This document shows, one piece after another, positions 28,240-35,266 of a DNA stretch of 42,235 bases (position 1 is its first letter; each line of letters opens with the position of its first letter). The notes under the pieces are model-generated. The model saw nothing but the letters and a program-made list of their open reading frames with translations. It was not told the DNA's origin and searched no databases. The stretch is from a virus, in IMG/VR virus record IMGVR_UViG_3300036884_000356, positions 1 to 42,235 of that record; one strand, 5' to 3'. A program made the translations under genes and the position numbers.

Positions 28240-29771
28240 ACCTTCCCGCCTTTCCTGTCGAAGGCGAGCGGGCCATCATCAAGCTGTAGGCGGCGCTTCC
28301 CGCCCCCGCTTGATTCAGCCTGCTCCTCCCAGCGATAGATCCCCGGCTCTGAAGCCGAAACATACTTCCCCGTCGCAAGCTGACGGAGCGAACGAACCTT
28401 GTCCGCGGCCGCCCGGCAGACCGGAACGATGAACGCCGCAGCTTGTCGTAATGGAATTTGAAGCTGGTCGGCGAGCTTCGAGCACTCCTTGATTTCCCGG
28501 CCCGTCCAACCGTCATCGTCTGGAACCGGATCCCCTGCTGACAGTGAGTACTTCTTGCCGTAGAATTTCCAGCAGGCTTCTCGCTCATCCGCTCCCATCA
28601 AGTCAAAGAAGAACGTCCCGAGCGTGAACCGGCTCAGGATTTCCGGAGGCATCTGCCCGATCGCATTGCAGGTGCCGATGACCAGCGTGTTCCCCTGGGA
28701 GATGGCATCCACGGTTTTGAGCGCGGTGCGAAGGCGCTCTTCCGTCGAGCCGATGATGCCGGACTGCATCCCGGCCAGATCGAACATGATGGTCGGGATT
28801 CCCGCCACGCTGCCGGCCCACTTGGCGAGCAAGGTTTTGCCCCCGCCCGGAACTCCAATGCAGAGCATGCCGTCCGACTCCCGCTCCGTGGTCCATGAGA
28901 GCCACGTTCCGGTCATCCCCGTCTTCACGCCGGAGAGGTCTGTCCCGGTGCCGGCGAACGCCTTCTCGATCTCATCGATGAAAAGGATGCAACGGTACTT
29001 CTTCCGTCCCGCCAGAACTTGCTTGAGAAAGGCGCGGACGTTCTCCAGGCCGACCGGCTCCGGAGTCGAGCCCCGCGAAACGGTCATCCCGGCCTGCTGC
29101 TCGATCTGCTGGCGCTTGCGTTCCCACAAGCCCTCCACGTCGATGCCTTTTTTTGACGCCGACATGGCCATCGCCTGCTCTGCCGGGAAGGCGGCCAATC
29201 CCGCAACCGCGTCGATCGCGGCCGCTTCTTGCTCCGCCGTCAACGCCGGACAGCCCGCGGCCTGAACGATGTTCCTCAGAATGACGAGCAGCTCTTCCGG
29301 AGTCGGCAACGGCTCATCGATCACCAGAACATCCTCGGACAGCTCCGGAGGAAGAACCGACCCCGCCGTGGTCGTCATGACCAACATCTGACCTTTCATC
29401 TTGAAAGACTCCCGCAGGTTCCAGATGCCTTGCTTCACGCCCTCGTTCGTCCAAAACATGTGCGCGTTGACCATGACGATGATCACGTCCTCCGTGCTGA
29501 TCTTCCCGAGGAGCATCAGAAAATCAGTGGGGCGCGTGGAGACTTCCAGCGGATCCCCGCCATCGAGAAGCCGCGCGGCAACTTCACTCCCGGGCTTGTT
29601 CAGCCCTTGCAGGCCGCGCATCAAGTCCCAAATCAGAAATGGAGCTTGATTGATGTTGCCGTTTAGAGGTTCCGTGATTTCATTGATGGCCGACCAAGGG
29701 TCAGCCGTCCGAACCGCGACGAGCGGAGTCGCCGCTTTGCGAGCCGCCCGGAATTGCTGTTTGAATTCCAT
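28236..29771 (-). CDS. AAA-family ATPase, Ycf46-like, with Walker B before Walker A
   Basis: A 511-aa protein, ATG 29771 after AAGGGGG. The N-terminal half follows Ycf46: APFLIWDLMRGL (43-54), EDVIIVMVNAHMFW (94-107) and LPPELSEDVLVIDEPLPTPE (140-159). The ATPase core is in an unusual order: a Walker B-like ILFIDEIEKAF (262-272), then a Walker A GVPGGGKT (306-313), a sensor-1-like LVIGTCN (363-369), an SRF arginine-finger candidate (380-382) and a GWTGREIKE sensor-2-like helix (421-429). In ordinary AAA proteins Walker A comes first, so this looks like a circular permutation inside the core. I recall phage relatives with the same order. Substrate unknown; partners are probably the downstream cassette proteins. 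Confidence 0.8.
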   Translation of the reverse strand: MEFKQQFRAARKAATPLVAVRTADPWSAINEITEPLNGNINQAPFLIWDLMRGLQGLNKPGSEVAARLLDGGDPLEVSTRPTDFLMLLGKISTEDVIIVMVNAHMFWTNEGVKQGIWNLRESFKMKGQMLVMTTTAGSVLPPELSEDVLVIDEPLPTPEELLVILRNIVQAAGCPALTAEQEAAAIDAVAGLAAFPAEQAMAMSASKKGIDVEGLWERKRQQIEQQAGMTVSRGSTPEPVGLENVRAFLKQVLAGRKKYRCILFIDEIEKAFAGTGTDLSGVKTGMTGTWLSWTTERESDGMLCIGVPGGGKTLLAKWAGSVAGIPTIMFDLAGMQSGIIGSTEERLRTALKTVDAISQGNTLVIGTCNAIGQMPPEILSRFTLGTFFFDLMGADEREACWKFYGKKYSLSAGDPVPDDDGWTGREIKECSKLADQLQIPLRQAAAFIVPVCRAAADKVRSLRQLATGKYVSASEPGIYRWEEQAESSGGGKRRLQLDDGPLAFDRKGGKV

Positions 29772-29842
29772 GGTGTTTTCCCCCTTCGTTTGAATGATGA
29801 GCCCTTGCCAGCCCGTCCTGGGCCTGGGCCCCGTTCCTGTTT

Positions 29843-29863
29843 GCCGTGGATCCCCGCCACGGC
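29843..29863 (-). terminator. Hairpin upstream of the AAA gene, copy 1 of a related pair
   Basis: GCCGTGG (29843-29849) pairs with CCACGGC (29857-29863). The flanking sequence (GCCC, TTGCCAGC, CCTGGGC, TTTGCCG) is alike in the next gap, where the hairpin is at 30156-30177. The two intergenic regions therefore look related by duplication or share a function. Confidence 0.4.
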
Positions 29864-29871
29864 GCGGCGTG

Positions 29872-30090
29872 CTAGTGGTATTGCTTGTTTCTCGGGAAGC
29901 CGCATACGGTGCAGAATCGCGCGCCTACGCAGCTATGCACTGGAGGCACCCAAGGCCGTGTGGCCTTCACCGCCTGCTCGCGGTCCACGGTACGTGAGGC
30001 TAACTTCACGACGCGCACCATGAAGAAGATCATGAGCATCGCGGCCAAGATGAAAATAGTTGCGCTTGCCAGAAAGTTGATGACATCCAT
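29872..30090 (-). CDS. Small membrane protein with a zinc knuckle
   Basis: A 72-aa protein starting at ATG 30090 with AGGGGGG upstream. Residues 6-30 are a transmembrane helix (FLASATIFILAAMLMIFFMV). The C-terminus, HSCVGARFCTVCGFPRNKQY, could bind a metal on the cytoplasmic side. Its partner is unknown. Confidence 0.55.
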   Translation of the reverse strand: MDVINFLASATIFILAAMLMIFFMVRVVKLASRTVDREQAVKATRPWVPPVHSCVGARFCTVCGFPRNKQYH

Positions 30091-30155
30091 GTGAGTTCCC
30101 CCCTTTTTGATTTTCTGCCCTCGCCAGCGCCGAGCGCCTGGGCAGGTTTCCCGTT

Positions 30156-30177
30156 TGCCGGAGATCGCGCTCCGGCA
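30156..30177 (-). terminator. Hairpin, copy 2 of the related pair
   Basis: TGCCGGAG (30156-30163) pairs with CTCCGGCA (30170-30177), 6-nt loop. It lies 10 nt downstream of the stop of the 64-aa gene on the minus strand. No U-tract follows. Confidence 0.4.
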
Positions 30178-30187
30178 CAACTTCTCT

Positions 30188-30382
30188 TCATGCCGCTGCT
30201 TGGAAAGCGTGTTCATTCTGAGCGAGCTTCAATTTCACCATCTCGATCGATAGCTCGTCTTCGTCAATGGCCAGCGTACTGGGATCCGGCCCGATGGGGT
30301 TGAACCAAATCATCCCTTCCGCCGTTCCGAGATACGTTGCCCCAGCCATGACCACAACTCGTTCATGATCCGCGTTGAACAT
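30188..30382 (-). CDS. Hypothetical small protein
   Basis: A 64-aa protein with AGGGAGGGG five bases before ATG 30382. A beta-type start (VVVMAGATYLGTAEGMIWF) is followed by an acidic helix (IDEDELSIEMVKLKLAQ). It overlaps the 55-aa gene by 20 nt. No domain recognised. Confidence 0.5.
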   Translation of the reverse strand: MFNADHERVVVMAGATYLGTAEGMIWFNPIGPDPSTLAIDEDELSIEMVKLKLAQNEHAFQAAA

Positions 30383-30530
30383 GGTCCCCTCCCTTTTCAG
30401 AGTTTCGGGCGCGGCCAATCTCGATGCCGAACGCCTCGAAGAAAATCACATTGAAGCACCCGAAGGTGCTCTCTGTTTCATCCGCGTCCAGGTCCAGCGT
30501 GAGGCTGCCTGCCGTCATATCCTGATTCAT
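30363..30530 (-). CDS. Hypothetical small acidic protein
   Basis: A 55-aa protein starting at ATG 30530 after a GGGGGCGGGGG run. Sequence starts MNQDMTAGSLTLDLDADETE and continues with a hydrophobic FGCFNVIFFEAFGIEIG. The coding call rests on the ribosome binding site and position; the protein is too short to assign. Confidence 0.45.
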   Translation of the reverse strand: MNQDMTAGSLTLDLDADETESTFGCFNVIFFEAFGIEIGRARNSEKGGDHVQRGS

Positions 30531-30611
30531 GGCCCCCGCCCCCTTGTCTTAGATTCCAGCCGTCCATTCGGCCCAGGACCGGATGCCCTGAGCCGTAGCA
30601 CTTCTGGAGTG

Positions 30612-31394
30612 TTAAGGCAATTCGTAATGGTTGGCCTCGGCGTACTCCGGCTTCATCACGATGAAGACGTTCATGTGCTCATCGTCGATCTTTTCCTTGC
30701 GCGTGTAGCACTTGCCCGCCTCAATGACATCCGAGAAGTCATTGCCGTTTCCGATGGCCGCAAGAGCCATCCGGCGCGTCGGATGAGGCCCACTGGTCAG
30801 CTTGAGAACCCCCTCCATGCCGCCGTACCACTGCACCTTCCTGCCTTTCGGCAGGGTCGAAGCCGTGGGCGTAGCGGGAACATCAGCCGTGGGCACGCTG
30901 GCCCCAGGCGTAGCACCCTGCGAAGCTTCCTTGGATTTCTTGGGCTTCGCAGCCGGCTTGGGTTTTGCGTCTTTCTTAGACGCCTTCTTATTGGCCTTCT
31001 TCTCGGCCTTGGCCGCCTTCGCTTCAGCCCGCGCCTTCTCCTTCGCCGCGCGCGCCTGGGCGTGTAACAGCTCCCGATCTTCCTTCGTCAGCTTGTTGAT
31101 CTTCTGGACTCCCTCACTGACGCTCTTTGCAAGTTTTGACATAGCCGTATCCTCCCTGTTTGCTCGCCCTGGGATGGCCTCCTGGTGAAGAGGTTTCCCG
31201 GAGTCGAGTCTGTAGAACTTGTGTTTGAGTTTGCCTGTGCTGGCTGCGTTGGATAACACCGAGCGCAGCGCACCGGCCGTGCTGAGCGCATACTCTGAGG
31301 TGTAGTGCCAGGACTCCGTTTCAGAGTCTCTCCAGGAGACGCGCGCTAACTGACGTCCCGGGCCCGCCTCATCCTGAATGATGGGTGTGTTCAT
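30612..31394 (-). CDS. Lysine/alanine-rich linker protein, possible internal start
   Basis: A 260-aa protein from ATG 31394 (GGAGG twelve bases upstream). A second ATG at 31142 (MSKLAKSVSEG) has GGGAGG eight bases upstream and would give 176 aa, so two products or two fused genes are possible. The N-terminal part ends near RANREDTA. The middle is a long charged helix of AKAAKAEKKANKK type, then a proline/alanine/threonine linker. The C-terminal domain (VQWYGGMEGVLKLTSG, HMNVFIVMKPEYAEAN) is compact and unassigned. The lysine-rich part may bind nucleic acid. Confidence 0.55.
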   Translation of the reverse strand: MNTPIIQDEAGPGRQLARVSWRDSETESWHYTSEYALSTAGALRSVLSNAASTGKLKHKFYRLDSGKPLHQEAIPGRANREDTAMSKLAKSVSEGVQKINKLTKEDRELLHAQARAAKEKARAEAKAAKAEKKANKKASKKDAKPKPAAKPKKSKEASQGATPGASVPTADVPATPTASTLPKGRKVQWYGGMEGVLKLTSGPHPTRRMALAAIGNGNDFSDVIEAGKCYTRKEKIDDEHMNVFIVMKPEYAEANHYELP

Positions 31395-31551
31395 CGGTGG
31401 GTGCTTCCTCCTTCCGCAAGCGCTTCTCGATCCGGGTGACTTTATCGAGGTCCGCCTGGGTAACATGACCTCTTATCACCCGGTTCAGCAACCGGGCCGC
31501 TACTTTAATTCGGCTGATTTGCTCAGCCGACAAGTGAGCATGACTTTTCAT
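31369..31551 (-). CDS. Hypothetical small helical protein
   Basis: A 60-aa protein starting at ATG 31551 after AAGGGGGAAA. It is helical and basic (AEQISRIKVAARLLNRVI, LDKVTRIEKRLRKEE). It could be a small DNA-binding protein; no motif is definite. It overlaps the next gene by 26 nt. Confidence 0.5.
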   Translation of the reverse strand: MKSHAHLSAEQISRIKVAARLLNRVIRGHVTQADLDKVTRIEKRLRKEEAPTDEHTHHSG

Positions 31552-31584
31552 GATGGTTTCCCCCTTCGATTGAAATCCCGTGGC

Positions 31585-31618
31585 GGCCCTCCGCCCGTCG
31601 AGCGGGAACATGAGGGCC
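31585..31618 (-). terminator. Nested intergenic hairpin
   Basis: GGCCCTC (31585-31591) pairs with GAGGGCC (31612-31618), and inside it CCCG (31594-31597) pairs with CGGG (31603-31606). It sits between the 56-aa and 60-aa genes, like the other GC hairpins in this strand's gaps. Confidence 0.4.
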
Positions 31619-31635
31619 TCGGCGGTATCTCAACC

Positions 31636-31806
31636 CTACTCACCCTTGAGCTCGAGTACGGTGTACTGCCCGAGCTCTTCAAGCTGGTGAGTCAGAATGA
31701 CCTTGGCGGCCTCCCGGGCTTTCAGGGCCGTTTCCGCATTAACTACAACCGTCATGCTGCCGTTCTTACCAAACGGTGACGTGAAGATCACGACAAACTC
31801 TCGCAT
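31636..31806 (-). CDS. Hypothetical small protein
   Basis: A 56-aa protein starting at ATG 31806 with GGAGG five bases upstream. MREFVVIFTSPFGKNGSMTV then AETALKAREAAKVILTHQLE suggests a strand-helix-strand fold. It is the first well-supported gene after the strong promoter at 32250-32278. No known family. Confidence 0.6.
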   Translation of the reverse strand: MREFVVIFTSPFGKNGSMTVVVNAETALKAREAAKVILTHQLEELGQYTVLELKGE

Positions 31807-32249
31807 TGAATCCTCCTTATCGGTGGGTTTCGTCCTGATCGGACTCATCGGTGAGATAAAAACCTCAGACCCTTTGGTTGGTTTGGCGCGTCGCATCCGG
31901 CAACGCCTTCGGTCTTCTTCCCCCCTCGGAGGATGCGAGCAGGCTGGATTACCCTGCCATCGCGTGCCCCGCAAGCGTTCATCCTCAGTTGGCTTGCGTT
32001 GCTCCCAGCGGTCATTCGCCCGCTTTGCCGTCCGGACTATCTTTCTTGGACTCGAGCGCGTTGATCTGCGCATCCCAGCTGCTTTGTCTCTTTCGTCCCG
32101 CCCCGGGCTATCGCGTCTTTGCGCCCCAGTTCGGTGGATCCTGCTGGTTTGCCCATCCGGACAACCGTACAAGAAAATTCACGGGCTGCCGTCGTCCTTC
32201 CCGCTTCGCTTTGTCCCTGGCTCTTCATTTTGAATCCCCTTGCATCTTC
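31807..32249 (-). ncRNA. Leader/possible structured RNA region of the early transcript
   Basis: About 440 nt lie between the promoter and the next good ribosome binding site. Consecutive hairpins can be drawn: TCGCATCC (31891-31898) with GGATGCGA (31931-31938); GCAGG (31939-31943) with CCTGC (31954-31958); CGCAAGC (31970-31976) with GCTTGCG (31992-31998). A 63-codon frame (32037-32228, AAGGGG before its ATG) is present but has shadow-like composition. Either it is a weak gene or the stretch acts as RNA. Covariation would have to decide. Confidence 0.3.
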
Positions 32250-32278
32250 AATATATTGCATAATAGGGCAGAAGTCAA
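32250..32278 (-). promoter_or_regulatory. Sigma70-type promoter for leftward transcription
   Basis: On the minus strand TTGACT (32273-32278) and TATATT (32250-32255) are separated by exactly 17 bp. This is one substitution from consensus at -35 and close to it at -10. The start of transcription would be near 32243. It is the best promoter in the window and lies at the border between late-type genes (tail, lysis) and the early or replication genes, so it probably drives the latter. Confidence 0.7.
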
Positions 32279-32698
32279 GAGGTTTCAGGCATTCAAGCGC
32301 TGATAGTTGGGCCTGAGGTTGCAGACTGGATGAGGCTTTGAGGGTGGGTTGGTGCCTGGACGTCAAGTACGCGTGATGGGCTTTCCCGGTAGCTTCCTCG
32401 CTTCGGACTTCGCACCAGGCGGCTCGCAGGCGCGTTCATTGATGAAGACTTGCCGCACGTTTTCTACAACTTATGAAAATGACATATCCCAACCGCTCAG
32501 TTTACGTAACTGAGGCAAGCGTGGGACTTGCGTGAAGCGTCAGAAGTGGCAAATTGAGCCGCGCAGCTATGCACCATTTTATAAACAAAAATGCTGGAGC
32601 CTATTCGAAGGTTATAACCCGCTGGCAGGGGTATCCTAAGTTCTAAACAAAAACGCTGAGGGTGTTTCTAAAGTACGAAAGACCTGTATCGGGAAGGG
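32279..32698. other. 420-bp non-coding stretch with small repeats
   Basis: No gene with a credible ribosome binding site is present. It holds a 7-bp hairpin with a 5-nt loop (CTCAGTT 32496-32502, AACTGAG 32508-32514). The 15-mer TAAACAAAAATGCTG (32582-32596) recurs with one mismatch at 32644-32658. AT content is higher than in the flanking genes. It may contain the end of the late transcript and binding sites for early regulation. Confidence 0.45.
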
Positions 32699-32875
32699 TT
32701 AAATCTTCTTCCCTAAGCTGGTCCACTTGGCGGCGATCCATTCCGGCATGTGCACCAGCTCCCCCTTGGCCCAGGACTCTGCGGTGCGCAGCTTGCTCAA
32801 CGCGCTGGCATAAAAGAGGCGCGTCGCGACGATGCCGACCAAACAACCACCGATTACCGCTAGGACGTAATACAT
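32699..32875 (-). CDS. Small single-pass membrane protein
   Basis: A 58-aa protein starting at ATG 32875 with GGAGG six bases upstream. Residues 2-17 form an N-terminal membrane anchor (YYVLAVIGGCLVGIVA), followed by an amphipathic helix and a tryptophan-rich end (MPEWIAAKW). Lying after the lytic transglycosylase block, it could be a small lysis accessory. A weak GGGAAG/CTTCCC hairpin surrounds its stop codon. Confidence 0.55.
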   Translation of the reverse strand: MYYVLAVIGGCLVGIVATRLFYASALSKLRTAESWAKGELVHMPEWIAAKWTSLGKKI

Positions 32876-32890
32876 CTCAAGCCTCCAATT

Positions 32891-33208
32891 CTAGGAACTC
32901 GCCGTGGGCGGTTCTTCGCCCGTGAACCAGTCCACGATGCCCTGATACCAGGGCCTACTCTCAGGCGGTGCGGGCTCCTGAGACGGATTGGGATCCTGGG
33001 ACATCTGGAGCGGCGGCGGCGCTTCTTTTTCCACCACCACGAGTTCTTCAACCTTGCCCTCCGTGATGGCCCTTACCAATTCTACCAGCGGAGCGGGCGC
33101 TCCCGGAGGCGGCGCCGTGATGAAGCTATGTAGATCGGCAGGGATCTTTTTGATCGGGATTCGAATCTCTTTCTTCTTCCTTGGCTTTCCACTCTTCCTG
33201 TTCGCCAT
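32891..33208 (-). CDS. Hypothetical basic/proline-rich protein
   Basis: A 105-aa protein starting at ATG 33208 with AGGAGG six bases upstream. The start is very basic (MANRKSGKPRKKKEIR), the middle is helical (LVELVRAITEGKVEELVV), and the end is acidic and proline-rich with YQGIVDWFTGEE. The GIVDWF segment could be an amphipathic membrane-binding helix. No domain known. Confidence 0.5.
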   Translation of the reverse strand: MANRKSGKPRKKKEIRIPIKKIPADLHSFITAPPPGAPAPLVELVRAITEGKVEELVVVEKEAPPPLQMSQDPNPSQEPAPPESRPWYQGIVDWFTGEEPPTASS

Positions 33209-33268
33209 CGCAAGCCTCCTGTGCAAGAGTCAGTTCACTTTCTTGTTTTTAGCGGCCATCCGCAACCA

Positions 33269-33439
33269 TTACTCCGTGGGTGGCTTTGGCCCCGGTGTAA
33301 CCAACGGCATGACGACTACAACGGGGGCTCCCGGTACGACCACAGGAGCTACCACCGGGGTGGCCAGCGGAGTGACCGTCGGCATACCCACCACTTCAGG
33401 TTCCACTACCTTGAGATTTGCAATCGTAACTTTCGACAT
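33269..33439 (-). CDS. Valine/proline-rich microprotein
   Basis: A 56-aa protein starting at ATG 33439 with GAAGGAGA six bases upstream. After MSKVTIANLKVVEPEV the rest is almost only V, P, A, T and M (VTPLATPVVAPVVV). This may be an extended or beta-type structural linker. It lies in the late region and its strong ribosome binding site suggests high expression. Function unknown. Confidence 0.55.
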   Translation of the reverse strand: MSKVTIANLKVVEPEVVGMPTVTPLATPVVAPVVVPGAPVVVVMPLVTPGPKPPTE

Positions 33440-33531
33440 GGTTGTTCTCCTTCTGTCAGGGATTCAGTCCCCGTCTCTCCGGGGTGTCGCGGCTGGATCT
33501 CGCGTGCCGTTTCGCGGTTAGGGAGACTCGA

Positions 33532-34158
33532 TTAACTCTGGACCGCAGCCTTCTGCGCAGCGGTCGGAGGGATGGCAGCCTTGGCGCCGGCAACCGCCAC
33601 GTTGGCGGAGCTGCTCGTCAGGGGTGTCGCGGTTCCGAACAGGATGCCAGCCTTGCGGCCGCCCTGATTCGTGATCTCGGCCGTGTCGCTGACGGAGGCA
33701 TCGAGCGTGCCATCCGACAACGTGAAGTTCGCCGTCACGTTGATCGGAACGTTCGGCTGGGCCGGAGGATTTTTCACGATGACATCACCGCTGGTCACGG
33801 TGGGCGGGGCGGCAGGATCGGGGTCCTGCACCGAAATGGTGTCGATCGCAAAATCGACGGTCGCCGGGTCGTCTGAAACCACGGCCACGACTTCGCCGCG
33901 ATCCAGGGCTGAAAGGTAATTTCCTGCCGCGTCCATCAGCGTCAGGTAGAATTTTTCGTTTGCCGTACCGACTGGAATTTTCACTGACATGTTGGTTTGT
34001 GCTCCTTCGAAACGGATCGTGGCAATTCTGTTGGGCCCGGTCAGGGCCTTCAGGATCGCTTTCTGTACATCGAGATTGGCCTTGCTGATTTCAATGACCT
34101 CATCGAGCTTGTCGAGGAGCATCTTCCATTGATCTATCCGCAGCGTGAAGATCACCAT
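33532..34158 (-). CDS. Structural-type protein with a possible Ig-like domain
   Basis: A 208-aa protein starting at ATG 34158 (GAGG upstream). Residues 1-45 are helical (MLLDKLDEVIEISKANL). The rest is beta-rich with aspartate/proline loops (DTISVQDPDPAAPP, VTANFTLSDGTLDASVSD), recalling Ig-like phage virion domains. It sits in the late module next to the lytic transglycosylase. Exact role is unknown. Confidence 0.5.
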   Translation of the reverse strand: MVIFTLRIDQWKMLLDKLDEVIEISKANLDVQKAILKALTGPNRIATIRFEGAQTNMSVKIPVGTANEKFYLTLMDAAGNYLSALDRGEVVAVVSDDPATVDFAIDTISVQDPDPAAPPTVTSGDVIVKNPPAQPNVPINVTANFTLSDGTLDASVSDTAEITNQGGRKAGILFGTATPLTSSSANVAVAGAKAAIPPTAAQKAAVQS

Positions 34159-34242
34159 TGATTCACCTCGACGCCAAATTTTCTTGAAGAAAGCTAACAT
34201 ACGCCATATTGCGTGGCTAGTCAAAAGAGAACACCATCATTT

Positions 34243-34800
34243 TCAGCCCAGCGCTTCCCAGATGGCTTTCCTGAGCAGAAGATTGGAAACATACTCGGGA
34301 TCCGTGGTCACCCCGTTCGGGTTGCCGGCATTCCAGCACGTGGCCATCGCCGCGAAGTCCACTTGCGGGTCGAGCCCGAAATGATTCAAGAAGCCGACCA
34401 GCACTCCGGCCGCGATCGGATAATGCTTCTCCGGATCTTCCAGGTCAGCCACAGGTCGGCGCTGTACGTGCGCCTGATATCCCATGACCTGGGTGAGCCC
34501 GTGGCTGGAGGATAGAGCGCGGATCTCGGCATCGCCCATCACTTCAAGCTCCACCTGTTTCACCCCGGCATATGACAGGCTGATGCCGTGCAGCACGTCT
34601 TCGAAGTAGTGATAAACCTTCGGCTCGAAGTTGGGCGGCACGCTCAGGTTGTGGATGAGATAGCGGCCTGACTCCCCACAAGTTAAAGCTCCCCAAAAGG
34701 CTTCCGGCACAGAACTAGTTCGACAAAATGGGTCCAGGATGGGAATCGTAAGCCTTCGGACCCTTTGGACAAGTTCAACTTCTGCTGGGGGATATTGCAT
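34243..34800 (-). CDS. Lytic transglycosylase-like endolysin
   Basis: A 185-aa protein from ATG 34800 (MQYPPAEVEL); upstream starts are possible but overlap another frame. ALTCGESG (39-45) and NFEPKVYHYF (57-66) precede SSHGLTQVMGY (98-108), the S-x-G-L-x-Q-x-M motif of the transglycosylase/lysozyme fold, and later CWNAGNPNG and DPEYV. A glutamate in GESG or FEPK would be catalytic. It would cleave the glycan strand of peptidoglycan at lysis. The small membrane proteins upstream fit a lysis cassette. Confidence 0.75.
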   Translation of the reverse strand: MQYPPAEVELVQRVRRLTIPILDPFCRTSSVPEAFWGALTCGESGRYLIHNLSVPPNFEPKVYHYFEDVLHGISLSYAGVKQVELEVMGDAEIRALSSSHGLTQVMGYQAHVQRRPVADLEDPEKHYPIAAGVLVGFLNHFGLDPQVDFAAMATCWNAGNPNGVTTDPEYVSNLLLRKAIWEALG

Positions 34801-34876
34801 GCTTTTTGTGTCTGTACCTCTCTCGCTCCTGATTTCGATGACAGACCGCGCAGCGTCGCGCTTGCAATCCTCAGCT

Positions 34877-35266
34877 TCATTTTGTAGCCACAACAGCCGG
34901 AGACTGAATGGACATCCTGCTTACTGCCGCGCCCGAGTCGGTCGCCGTCACGGAGAAAGTGGTGGCCCCCGCCGTGGTCAATGTTCCAGAAAGCAATCCG
35001 CCCGTTGAAAGCGTCAAGCCAGCCGGCAAGGTCGAGCCAGGAGTCACCGTCCAGGTGATCGCCCCGGTTCCGTTCGTCGCCGTGAATTGGACGCTGTAGG
35101 GTTGTCCAATGAACCCGCCCGGCAAAGGTGAGATGGTCGAAATCGTCAGGCCCGGAACCACCGTGATCGTGAACGGCTTCGTCGTTTTCTGTTGAGGAGT
35201 TTGCGCGAACGCTTGCGGAACCGCGAATGATGCCAGCAGCAAAGCGATCCATAGGATGTTTTTCAT
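34877..35266 (-). CDS. Secreted Ig-like (He_PIG-type) protein
   Basis: A 129-aa protein with AAGGAG upstream. Residues 1-21 are a signal peptide (MKNILWIALLLASFAVPQAFA). The mature part, TISTISPLPGGFIGQPYSV then FTATNGTGAITWTVTPGSTL and PAGLTLSTGGLLSGT, is the putative Ig domain common in bacterial cell-surface and phage proteins. With only one domain it may bind a surface ligand. It overlaps the next upstream gene by 4 nt, so it is part of the late/lysis operon. Confidence 0.75.
   Translation of the reverse strand: MKNILWIALLLASFAVPQAFAQTPQQKTTKPFTITVVPGLTISTISPLPGGFIGQPYSVQFTATNGTGAITWTVTPGSTLPAGLTLSTGGLLSGTLTTAGATTFSVTATDSGAAVSRMSIQSPAVVATK

Noticed and set aside
31697-32303. Plus-strand frames in the non-coding leader region
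   Set aside because: They have no ribosome binding site, shadow-like composition and lie against the strong minus-strand promoter.
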